Shown piece after piece: positions 22,959 through 34,860 of a DNA stretch of 64,000 nt. This DNA comes from Berberis thunbergii (taxonomy: Eukaryota; Streptophyta; Magnoliopsida; Ranunculales; Berberidaceae): contig QNQO01000672.1 in NCBI GenBank assembly GCA_003290165.1, positions 434,001-498,000 of the forward strand, in the 5' to 3' direction. A program made the translations under genes and the position numbers. The notes beneath the pieces were generated by a model. The model searched no databases. It saw only the letters and a program-made list of their open reading frames with translations, and was not told the origin of the DNA. How positions within the stretch are numbered: position 1 is the stretch's first letter; every line of letters starts with the position of its first letter.

Positions 22959-23262
22959 GTTTGGTATCAGAGCATTTGGTTAGCCAAGGCTGGGGTAGAG
23001 TCTAGGTGATCCTCGGAATGTGGATATGGGAGAGTAGTAGTGTGACTATCTACAGATAAAGTGACAAGGGTGAACCTTGAACTTTTATTATTGTTTCTTT
23101 TCTTCGTGAATCTCGATATTAGATTTCTATGACTAACTTATTTTAATGTCAATCGTGGATGACATTATTTCGTGTCATTTTTTTTTAGTAGTTTGTTATC
23201 TTGAATCTTTAGTTAACCCTTTTCGCGAATCTCGGGACGAGATTCTTTTGAGTTGTATATAT
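22959..23262 (+). other. Concatemer interior 1 with tRNA-iMet primer-binding site
   Basis: 304 bp. TGGTATCAGAGC starts at 22962, three bases after the LTR end, and is followed by about 250 bp of non-coding sequence. The 3' end has the 8-bp-stem palindrome GAATCTCGGGACGAGATTC. Where a polypurine tract is expected there is only TTTTGAGTTGTATATAT. No coding potential for gag or pol. Confidence 0.85.
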
Positions 23263-26200
23263 TGTAACACCACTAGTTTTAATGACAAAAAAAAAATTTA
23301 TGCAACTAAAATTCAATTGAAAATTTTTATTTTAAAATCTTCTTTCGTTTGACAAGTTGCATTTTTTTGAAGTTCGCATAACTTTCTTTCTTCTACCGAA
23401 TCTCGGGACGAGATTCTTTTGAGTTGTATATATTGTAGCACCCCGTAATTTTTGTACTTACTGAAAAATATTTATAATTTTGTGTGATCGTCTTCATTAA
23501 GTTATGGGCATACGTATAAGCTATTGGTATGTCAATGTGATGTGTAGTTGTTTATTTAAGAATTAATTTCCTACTTACCTTCCTCTACCGAATCTCGGGA
23601 CGAGATTCTTTTGAGTTGTATATATTGTAATACCCGCCTAATTAAATAAAATAAAAAAATTCTTTTGTAAACCCTAATATTGATGGGTTGCTACTAAATT
23701 GTATTTGGGCTCGATTTTTGGGCTTTTATTTAACTAATGATTAGGGTTTTATTTTGTGAGAGAGGGCGGGTGTTCTCAGAATTTTAGTGGGGGCGAATAG
23801 CCACCCACTATATATAAAAAAAGAGAAACAAACAAAACCCTTTGTTTTATTTTCTTCTCTTGTTCTTCACATAGAGTTAGGGTTTCAGATCCTTGCTCAA
23901 CTCAACCCAATAGAAGAAGAAGAAGAGAACTGAGAACTGAGAGAATGGAGAAAGCAAAGCAAGAATAGCCCTCTTCTTCTATTCCTATTTTTCTTGTTAT
24001 AACTCTACTGCAGGCCGATGTTGTTGTTAGTGGCTGAGATCTGATGCATCAGAGAGAAGAAGAAGAGTCTGTTTTTGGGTTCTGAAGCAGATTTATTGTT
24101 ACCCCGATTGGTTCTTCTTCTTCTTTTTCGTTTCGTTGTCAGCAGAGTGGGGATGTGATTGTGATTGATAAGGCCAGTGGGAAGGTTTCGAAAATGGGGA
24201 GAGTGGTATTGGGTTGAAAAGTGAAGATCTGAGGGTGCGTATGTGAGATGTGAGGGGGAAGAGGGGATTTCTTGTCAAACCCCTGTGGTGGTTGATGCGG
24301 TGGTTCGGATTGCTTCACCTGATAAGTATTTGAGACAATTCAGTAGGAAACATAAGGCAGGGAAGATTAATTCTGCTTCAGAGATTAAAAAAAAAATGAA
24401 GATGATTTGGTGAAATCTACTAATGCCTATGCAGATAGGGTTAAAGCTGTTGTTAAAGAAGGGGGGGGGATTGATAATGAAATCACAGTTGTGGTTGATG
24501 GGTTAAAATTTGTTAAAGAGGGGGGTAGTTGGTTCTCAAACTCCGATTGTGATTAACGGTAATTGTGAGGAACAAAATGGTATACCAGAGATGTCTGCAA
24601 GGTGATTTACTCGTTCTGATTTGAAACCCAAGGGAGAGCCAACAGAGGTTTCTGCTAAGTCTACATCTAGTGGGAGTTCAGTGGTATGAGATGACGCATG
24701 CAAAATGCAAGCAACCGCTAAAGATGACAGTAAACTTTCAGACACAGTGAGTCCATTGAAAACTTCTTCAAAAAGGAAGAACACGTTTAAAGATTAGAAA
24801 CATGGTCAGCAGTCTATTAGTGTACATACTAAAGGTGAGTTTTCTTCATACTCCTTTTATATATATTTTTTTATTTTATGAAATTGAGAATGTTGGGAGT
24901 GTTAATTATATATGAAATTGTAAGTTCTTTCTTCTGTCTCATCTCGCCCCTTTTGTTCTTTGATCGCAAAGCTTGCCCTGTTGTTGTTCCACATGGAGGG
25001 TTAGTTTGGGTTTTGTGTAGGTTTGGGTTTTTGAAAGTTGAGCTAATAGGCAGTCTATTGTTTTGTGCTTTTGGATGTTGCTTGTAGAGTTGGAGGATTG
25101 GTTCTTCATATATAGTCAAAATAGGATGTTTTTTTTTAGTTTATCTAAAATGTTACAGAAATCTTGAGGTGATAGTGACTTAATATTTATGATCATATCA
25201 TGCCACTTTTGTTTGCATAACAGACTTCCTGTTGGGCATATGTCTATGCAACAAAAGTATGCAGCCTATATTATTGTTTATGTGTCCCATAAGCTTAGCT
25301 ACACAATGTAATTAGTAATTGAATTGGAGCTCCAATTTGGTGTGGACTAATGTACCTCATGGTAGAAACAGTTAAACATTTAAAAAAAAAAAAAGGTTGA
25401 GGGGGTAGTGTACATGCACATTTATAATCTTAACATTGTTGAAGATTATGGCTTGTGGCGTTAGATAAACTGATTTAACAAAGATTTTCATAATGAATTA
25501 GAAAGCAAGTTGCTGTAAGACAACTTTGTTGTCACGCCCTGTCATTCTCTGCAACTTGTTAGAAGTGGTAGCTTAAGGGATAGTGTCTTGTCTGTATTAG
25601 TTTTATGTATGGTTAAACCCTTATTTAGTTTAGGGTTAGAAGAAAATTTCCTAGTAATAGATATTGACTGGAATTTAACGAAGCACTTGTTTTAGTTTGA
25701 GTATTTGTATTGTTAGGCGAATTGGTGTGCATATTATTTTTCGTATGATGCAAAGAGATGAGATGTGTGAATTGACAATGTGTCAAACATTACTTTTCCC
25801 CAAAAGACTGGTGGATACTGTGACTGATTTATTTATGGTTGACAAAGCGTCACCATAAAAGAGTTTTGAGGATTTATTTATTTTTATGCTCTTTTCCACA
25901 ACTCCGAAAAAAAAATGTGAAAAGAAAAGAAATTTTAGTATACAGACTTGCTTGTATACTTGTGATATTATTGGGTATGCAGACTTGCTTGCATATCAGT
26001 GTACTTGCCAGTGATCGACCTTCGGGTGAGATGACATGTTCCTCGAGGTGGCACCCCACTTGGAACATGTACGCTCCGAATGGTTTCGATGGCAAGGGCG
26101 GCACATTTGGGTGAGGTGTGTTCGGTGCACCGTTCCATGTGTGTTCGGTTGTACGTGTAGATTTAGGAAGAATGCTTGCCATGGATCGAACTACGGGTGA

Positions 26201-26963
26201 GATGACATGTTCCTCGAGGTGGCACCCCACTTGGAACATGTACGCTCCGAGTGGTTTCGAAGGCAAGGGAGGCACACTTGGGTGAGGTGTGTTCGGCACA
26301 GGAGGAAAGTGCGATTGTGGAAAAGTTGCAAGATTTCTTGTTGTTTTGTATGTGCATGATTACCTTAAAGGAAGAAACTAAATGTTCATTCAACCATTGA
26401 ATGAGAACTAGATGTCTTCCTAAAGGGTAGAAAAATGTGTTTTGTTTAATACTTCAATAATAGGGAGTATGAATTGTATAGTTGTTGCATTTATGAGGAT
26501 TGACAACTCATAAATTTTATTTATTAGTAATAAAGATTGCATATTTATTTATTAGGATGATAACACCATTGCCTCATTGAGGAACTACCTGATGGTGTGG
26601 TTATTAATTGTTTCGTTTATTTTAATGTTGTCATGTGTGGATATATTGATTTTGGGATGAAGATTTCTCACACCAGCTTTATTGCTGACCCGAGTGAGCT
26701 TTTGCTTCTTGGGTACATTGCTTTTGGAATGTAGCCGAGTAGTCTTTCAGGTTTAGAGATTTTGAGCTGCAGTACTGGAGTTTCGCTAGTGAGCTAGCCA
26801 TGCTAGTCTTCTCCGGGTTAGATTTTATTTGTTTCAGATGTTTAGTTCATGCTGCTATTTGTTTCTGTTATTATTGAATTCTCACGTCCGAGTTTTGGGG
26901 GAAACGGATAATCCTACGTGGATTTTTAGGATTTTCGTTTCCTTCGAAAATCGGGGCGTGACA
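23263..26963 (+). repeat. Concatemer LTR 2
   Basis: 3701 bp and almost identical to LTR3: the 141-codon minus-strand frame at 25874-26299 has the same translation as at 29875-30300. They share TTGTCAAACCCC, GGAGCTCCAATTTGG and ATATGTCTATGC variants absent from LTR1, LTR4 and LTR5. Confidence 0.88.
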
Positions 26964-27266
26964 GTTTGGTATCAGAGCATTTGGTTAGCCAAGGCTGGGG
27001 TAGAGTCTAGGTGATCCTCGGAATGTGGATATGGGAGAGTAGTAGTGTGACTATCTACAGATAAAGTGACAAGGGTGAACCTTGAACTTTTATTATTGTT
27101 TCTTTTCTTCGTGAATCTCGATATTAGATTTCTATGACTAACTTATTTTAATGTCAATCGTGGATGACATTATTTCGTGTCATTTTTTTTAGTAGTTTGT
27201 TATCTTGAATCTTTAGTTAACCCTTTTCGCGAATCTCGGGACGAGATTCTTTTGAGTTGTATATAT
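26964..27266 (+). other. Concatemer interior 2 with primer-binding site
   Basis: 303 bp, with the same layout as interior 1; TGGTATCAGAGC starts at about 26967. Confidence 0.85.
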
Positions 27267-30200
27267 TGTAACACCACTAGTTTTTAATGACAAAAAAAAA
27301 ATTTATGCAACTAAAATTCAATTGAAAATTTTTATTTTAAAATCTTCTTTCGTTTGACAAGTTGCATTTTTTTGAAGTTCGCATAACTTTCTTTCTTCTA
27401 CCGAATCTCGGGACGAGATTCTTTGAGTTGTATATATTGTAGCACCCCCGTAATTTTTGTACTTACTGAAAATATTTATAATTTTGTGTGATCGTCTTCA
27501 TTAAGTTATGGGCATACGTATAAGCTATTGGTATGTCAATGTGATGTGTAGTTGTTTATTTAAGAATTAATTTCCTACTTACCTTCCTCTACCGAATCTC
27601 GGGACGAGATTCTTTTGAGTTGTATATATTGTAATACCCGCCTAATTAAATAAAATAAAAAAAAATTCTTTTGTAAACCCTAATATTGATGGGTTGCTAC
27701 TAAATTGTATTTGGGCTCGATTTTTGGGCTTTTATTTAACTAATGATTAGGGTTTTATTTTGTGAGAGAGGGCGGGTGTTCTCAGAATTTTAGTGGGGGC
27801 GAATAGCCACCCACTATATATAAAAAAAGAGAAACAAACAAAACCCTTTGTTTTATTTTCTTCTCTTGTTCTTCACATAGAGTTAGGGTTTCAGATCCTT
27901 GCTCAACTCAACCAATAGAAGAAGAAGAAGAGAACTGAGAACTGAGAGAATGGAGAAAGCAAAGCAAGAATAGCCCTCTTCTTCTATTCCTATTTTTCTT
28001 GTTATAACTCTACTGCAGGCCGATGTTGTTGTTAGTGGCTGAGATCTGATGCATCAGAGAGAAGAAGAAGAGTCTGTTTTTGGGTTCTGAAGCAGATTTA
28101 TTGTTACCGATTGGTTCTTCTTCTTCTTTTTCGTTTCGTTGTCAGCAGAGTGGGGATGTGATTGTGATTGATAAGGCCAGTGGGAAGGTTTCGAAAATGG
28201 GGAGAGTGGTATTGGGTTGAAAAGTGAAGATCTGAGGGTGCGTATGTGAGATGTGAGGGGGAAGAGGGGATTTCTTGTCAAACCCCTGTGGTGGTTGATG
28301 CGGTGGTACGGATTGCTTCACCTGATAAGTATTTGAGACAATTCAGTAGGAAACATAAGGCAGGGAAGATTAATTCTGCTTCAGAGATTAAAAAAAAATG
28401 AAGATGATTTGGTGAAATCTACTAATGCCTATGCAGATAGGGTTAAAGCTGTTGTTAAAGAAGGGGGGGGGATTGATAATGAAATCACAGTTGTGGTTGA
28501 TGGGTTAAAATTTGTTAAAGAGGGGGGTAGTTGGTTCTCAAACTCCGATTGTGATTAACGGTAATTGTGAGGAACAAAATGGTATACCAGAGATGTCTGC
28601 AAGGTGATTTACTCGTTCTGATTTGAAACCCAAGGGAGAGCCAACAGAGGTTTCTGCTAAGTCTACATCTAGTGGGAGTTCAGTGGTATGAGATGACGCA
28701 TGCAAAATGCAAGCAACCGCTAAAGATGACAGTAAACTTTCAGACACAGTGAGTCCATTGAAAACTTCTTCAAAAAGGAAGAACACGTTTAAAGATTAGA
28801 AACATGGTCAGCAGTCTATTAGTGTACATACTAAAGGTGAGTTTTCTTCATACTCCTTTTATATATATTTTTTTATTTTATGAAATTGAGAATGTTGGGA
28901 GTGTTAATTATATATGAAATTGTAAGTTCTTTCTTCTGTCTCATCTCGCCCCTTTTGTTCTTTGATCGCAAAGCTTGCCCTGTTGTTGTTCCACATGGAG
29001 GGTTAGTTTGGGTTTTGTGTAGGTTTGGGTTTTGAAAGTTGAGCTAATAGGCAGTCTATTGTTTTGTGCTTTTGGATGTTGCTTGTAGAGTTGGAGGATT
29101 GGTTCTTCATATATAGTCAAAATAGGATGTTTTTTTTTAGTTTATCTAAAATGTTACAGAAATCTTGAGGTGATAGTGACTTAATATTTATGATCATATC
29201 ATGCCACTTTTGTTTGCATAACAGACTTCCTGTTGGGCATATGTCTATGCAACAAAAGTATGCAGCCTATATTATTGTTTATGTGTCCCATAAGCTTAGC
29301 TACACAATGTAATTAGTAATTGAATTGGAGCTCCAATTTGGTGTGGACTAATGTACCTCATGGTAGAAACAGTTAAACATTTAAAAAAAAAAAAAGGTTG
29401 AGGGGGTAGTGTACATGCACATTTATAATCTTAACATTGTTGAAGATTATGGCTTGTGGCGTTAGATAAACTGATTTAACAAAGATTTTCATAATGAATT
29501 AGAAAGCAAGTTGCTGTAAGACAACTTTGTTGTCACGCCCTGTCATTCTCTGCAACTTGTTAGAAGTGGTAGCTTAAGGGATAGTGTCTTGTCTGTATTA
29601 GTTTTATGTATGGTTAAACCCTTATTTAGTTTAGGGTTAGAAGAAAATTTCCTAGTAATAGATATTGACTGGAATTTAACGAAGCACTTGTTTTAGTTTG
29701 AGTATTTGTATTGTTAGGCGAATTGGTGTGCATATTATTTTTCGTATGATGCAAAGAGATGAGATGTGTGAATTGACAATGTGTCAAACATTACTTTTCC
29801 CCAAAAGACTGGTGGATACTGTGACTGATTTATTTATGGTTGACAAAGCGTCACCATAAAAGAGTTTTGAGGATTTATTTATTTTTATGCTCTTTTCCAC
29901 AACTCCGAAAAAAAAATGTGAAAAGAAAAGAAATTTTAGTATACAGACTTGCTTGTATACTTGTGATATTATTGGGTATGCAGACTTGCTTGCATATCAG
30001 TGTACTTGCCAGTGATCGACCTTCGGGTGAGATGACATGTTCCTCGAGGTGGCACCCCACTTGGAACATGTACGCTCCGAATGGTTTCGATGGCAAGGGC
30101 GGCACATTTGGGTGAGGTGTGTTCGGTGCACCGTTCCATGTGTGTTCGGTTGTACGTGTAGATTTAGGAAGAATGCTTGCCATGGATCGAACTACGGGTG

Positions 30201-30965
30201 AGATGACATGTTCCTCGAGGTGGCACCCCACTTGGAACATGTACGCTCCGAGTGGTTTCGAAGGCAAGGGAGGCACACTTGGGTGAGGTGTGTTCGGCAC
30301 AGGAGGAAAGTGCGATTGTGGAAAAGTTGCAAGATTTCTTGTTGTTTTGTATGTGCATGATTACCTTAAAGGAAGAAACTAAATGTTCATTCAACCATTG
30401 AATGAGAACTAGATGTCTTCCTAAAGGGTAGAAAAATGTGTTTTGTTTAATACTTCAATAATAGGGAGTATGAATTGTATAGTTGTTGCATTTATGAGGA
30501 TTGACAACTCATAAATTTTATTTATTAGTAATAAAGATTGCATATTTATTTATTAGGATGATAACACCATTGCCTCATTGAGGAACTACCTGATGGTGTG
30601 GTTATTAATTGTTTCGTTTATTTTAATGTTGTCATGTGTGGATATATTGATTTTGGGATGAAGATTTCTCACACCAGCTTTATTGCTGACCCGAGTGAGC
30701 TTTTGCTTCTTGGGTACATTGCTTTTGGAATGTAGCCGAGTAGTCTTTCAGGTTTAGAGATTTTGAGCTGCAGTACTGGAGTTTCGCTAGTGAGCTAGCC
30801 ATGCTAGTCTTCTCCGGGTTAGATTTTTATTTGTTTCAGATGTTTAGTTCATGCTGCTATTTGTTTCTGTTATTATTGAATTCTCACGTCCGAGTTTTGG
30901 GGGAAACGGATAATCCTACGTGGATTTTTAGGATTTTCGTTTCCTTCGAAAATCGGGGCGTGACA
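27267..30965 (+). repeat. Concatemer LTR 3
   Basis: 3699 bp. The closest relative is LTR2, from which it differs mainly by short homopolymer indels, indicating a recent unit duplication. Confidence 0.88.
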
Positions 30966-31268
30966 GTTTGGTATCAGAGCATTTGGTTAGCCAAGGCTGG
31001 GGTAGAGTCTAGGTGATCCTCGGAATGTGGATATGGGAGAGTAGTAGTGTGACTATCTACAGATAAAGTGACAAGGGTGAACCTTGAACTTTTATTATTG
31101 TTTCTTTTCTTCGTGAATCTCGATATTAGATTTCTATGACTAACTTATTTTAATGTCAATCGTGGATGACATTATTTCGTGTCATTTTTTTTAGTAGTTT
31201 GTTATCTTGAATCTTTAGTTAACCCTTTTCGCGAATCTCGGGACGAGATTCTTTTGAGTTGTATATAT
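30966..31268 (+). other. Concatemer interior 3 with primer-binding site
   Basis: 303 bp, with TGGTATCAGAGC at about 30969 and the terminal palindrome before 31268. Confidence 0.85.
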
Positions 31269-34200
31269 TGTAACACCACTAGTTTTTAATGACAAAAAAA
31301 AATTTATGCAACTAAAATTCAATTGAAAATTTTTATTTTAAAATCTTCTTTCGTTTGACAAGTTGCATTTTTTTGAAGTTCGCATAACTTTCTTTCTTCT
31401 ACCGAATCTCGGGACGAGATTCTTTTGAGTTGTATATATTGTAGCACCCCGTAATTTTTGTACTTACTGAAAATATTTATAATTTTGTGTGATCGTCTTC
31501 ATTAAGTTATGGGCATACGTATAAGCTATTGGTATGTCCATGTGATGTGTAGTTGTTTATTTAAGAATTAATTTCCTACTTACCTTCCTCTACCGAATCT
31601 CGGGACGAGATTCTTTTGAGTTGTATATATTGTAATACCCGCCTAATTAAATAAAATAAAAAAAAATTCTTTTGTAAACCCTAATATTGATGGGTTGCTA
31701 CTAAATTGTATTTGGGCTCGATTTTTGGGCTTTTATTTAACTAATGATTAGGGTTTTATTTTCTGAGAGAGGGCGGGTGTTCTCAGAATTTTAGTGGGGG
31801 CGAATAGCCACCCACTATATATAAAAAATAGAGAAACAAACAAAACCCTTTGTTTTATTTTCTTCTCTTGTTCTTCACATAGAGTTAGGGTTTCAGATCC
31901 TTGCTCAACTCAACCCAATAGAAGAAGAAGAAGAGAACTGAGAACTGAGAGAATGGAGAAAGCAAAGCAAGAATAGCCCTCTTCTTCTATTCCTATTTTT
32001 CTTGTTATAACTCTACTGCAGGCCGATGTTGTTGTTAGTGGCTGAGATCTGATGCATCAGAGAGAAGAAGAAGAAGAGTCTGTTTTTGGGTTCTAAAGCA
32101 GATTTATTGTTACCGATTGGTTCTTCTTCTTCTTTTTCGTTTCGTTGTCAGCAAAGTGGGGATGTGATTGTGATTGATAAGGCCAGTGGGAAGGTTTCGA
32201 AAATGGGGAGAGTGGTATTGGGTTGAAAAGTGAAGATCTGAGGGTGCGTATGTGAGATGTGAGGGGGAAGAGGGGATTTCTAGTGAAATCCCTGTGGTGG
32301 TTGATGCGGTGGTACGGATTGCTTCACCTGATAAGTATTTGAGACAATTCAGTAGGAAACATAAGGCAGGGAAGATTAATTCTGCTTCAGAGATTAAAAA
32401 AAAAATGAAGATGATTTTGTGAAATCTACTAATGCCAATGCAGATAGGGTTAAAGCTGTTGTTAAAGAAGGGGGGGGGATTGATAATGAAATCGCAGTTG
32501 TGGTTGATGGGTTAAAATCTGTTAAAGAGGGGGGTAGTTGGTTCTCAAACTCCGATTGTGATTAACGGTAATTGTGAGGAACAAAATGGTATACCTGAGA
32601 TGTCTGCAAGGTGATTACTCGTTCTGCTTTGAAACCCAAGGGAGAGCCAACAGAGGTTTCTGCTAAGTCTACATCTAGTGGGAGTTCAGTGGTATGAGAT
32701 GACGCATGCAAAATGCAAGCAACCGCTAAAGATGACAGTAAACTTTCAGACACAGTGAGTCCATTGAAAACTTCTTCAAAAAGGAAGAACACGTTTAAAG
32801 ATTAGAAACATGGTCAGCAGTCTATTAGTGTACATACTAAAGGTGAGTTTTCTTCATACTCCTTTTATATATATATATTTTTTTTATGAAATTGAGAATG
32901 TTGGGAGTGTTAATTATATATGAAATTGTAAGTTCTTTCTTCTGTCTCATCTCGCCCCTTTTGTTCTTTGATCGCAAAGCTTGCCCTGTTGTTGTTCCAC
33001 ATGGAGGGTTAGTTTGGGTTTTGTGTAGGTTTGGGTTTTGCGTAGGTTTGGGTTTTTGAAAGTTGAGCTAATAGGCAGTCTATTGTTTTGTGTTTTTGGA
33101 TGTTGCTTGTAGAGTTGGAGGATTGGTTCTTCATATATAGTAAAAATAGGATGTTTTTTTTAGTTTATCTAAAATGTTACAGAAATCTTGAGGTGATAGT
33201 GACTTAATATTTATGATCATATCATGCCACTTTTGTTTGCAAAACTGACTTCCTGTTGGGCATATGTTTATGCAACAAAAGTATGTAGCCTATATTATTG
33301 TTTATGTGTCCCAAAAGCTTAGCTACACAATGTAATTAGTAATTGAATTGGTGCTCCAATTTGGCGTGGACTAATGTACCTCATGGTTGAAACAGTTAAA
33401 CATTTAAATAAAAAAAAGTTGAGGGGGTAGTGTACATGCACATTTATAATCTTAACATTGTTGAAGATTATGGCTTGTGGCGTTAGATAAACTGATTTAA
33501 CAAAGATTTTCATAATGAATTAGAAAGCAAGTTGCTGTAAGACAACTTTGTTGTCACGCCCTGTCATTCTCTGCAACTTGTTAGAAGTGGTAGCTTAAGG
33601 ATAGTGTCTTGTCTGTATTAGTTTTATGTATGGTTAAACCCTTATTTAGTTTAGGGTTAGAAGAAAATTTCCTAGTAATAGATATTGACTGGAATTTAAC
33701 TGAGCACTTGTTTAGTTTGAGTATTTGTATTGTTAGGCGAATTGGTGTGCATATTGTTTTTCGTATGATTCAAAGAGATGAGATGTGTGAATTGACAATG
33801 TGTCAAACATTACTTTTCCCCAAAAGACTGGTGGATACTGTGACTGATTTATTTATAGTAGACAAAGCGTCACCATAAAAGAGTTTTGAGGATTTATTTG
33901 TATGTGCATGATACTGTGACTGATTTATTTCTTGTTGTTTTGTATGTGCATGATTACCTTAAAGGAAGAAAGTAAATGTTCATTCAACCATTGAATGAGA
34001 ACTACATGTCTTCCTAAAAGGTAGAAAAATGTGTTTTGTTTAATACTTCAATAATAGTGAGTATGAATTGTATAGTTGTTGCATTTATGAGGATTGACAA
34101 CTCATAAATTTTATTTATTAGTAATAAAGAATGCATATTTATTTATTAGGATGATAACACCATTGCCTCATTGAGGAACTACCTGATGGTGTGGTTATTA

Positions 34201-34558
34201 ATTGTTTGTTTATTTTAATGTTGTCATGTGCGGATATATTGATTTTGGGATGAAGATTTCTCACACCAGCTTTATTGCTGACCCGAGTGAGCTTTTGCTT
34301 CTTAGGTACATTCCTTTTGGAATGTAGCCGAGTAGTCTTTCAGGTTTAGAGATTTTGAGCTGCAGTACTGGAGTTTCGCTAGTGAGCTAGCCATGCTAGT
34401 CTTCTCCGGGTTAGATTTTTATTTGTTTCAGATGTTTAGTTCATGCTGCTATTTGTTTCTGTTATTATTGAATTCTCACGTCCCGAGTTTTGGGGGAAAC
34501 GGATAATCCTACGTGGATTTTTAGGATTTTCGTTTCCTTCGAAAATCGAGGCGTGACA
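31269..34558 (+). repeat. Concatemer LTR 4 with internal deletion
   Basis: 3290 bp. Relative to the other copies it has lost about 410 bp net around 33895-33935, including both 172-bp repeats. The junction holds filler resembling adjacent sequence (TATGTGCATGA plus TACTGTGACTGATTTATT). Confidence 0.87.
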
Positions 34559-34860
34559 GTTTGGTATCAAAGCATTTTGTTAGCCTAGGCTGGGGTAGAG
34601 TCTAGGTGATCCTCGGAATGTGGATATGGGAGAGTATTAGTGTGACTGTCTACAGATAAAGTGACAAGGGTGAACCTTGAACTTTTATTATTGTTTCTTT
34701 TCTTCGTGAATCTCGATATGAGATTTCTATGACTAACTTATTTTAATGTCAATCGTGGATGACATTATTTCGTGTCGTTTTTTTTAGTAGTTTGTTATCT
34801 TGAATCTTTAGTTAACCCTTTTCGCGAATCTCGGACGAGATTCTTTTGAGTTGTATATAT
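34559..34860 (+). other. Concatemer interior 4 with altered primer-binding site
   Basis: 302 bp. The primer site reads TGGTATCAAAGC (one mismatch to tRNA-iMet), and the terminal palindrome has lost one G (CTCGGACGAG). Confidence 0.82.

Noticed and set aside
25874..26299. 141-codon minus-strand ORF repeated at 29875-30300
   Set aside because: It crosses the 172-bp duplication inside the LTR. Its repetition reflects LTR copy number, and LTR4 lacks it; no protein family is recognisable.
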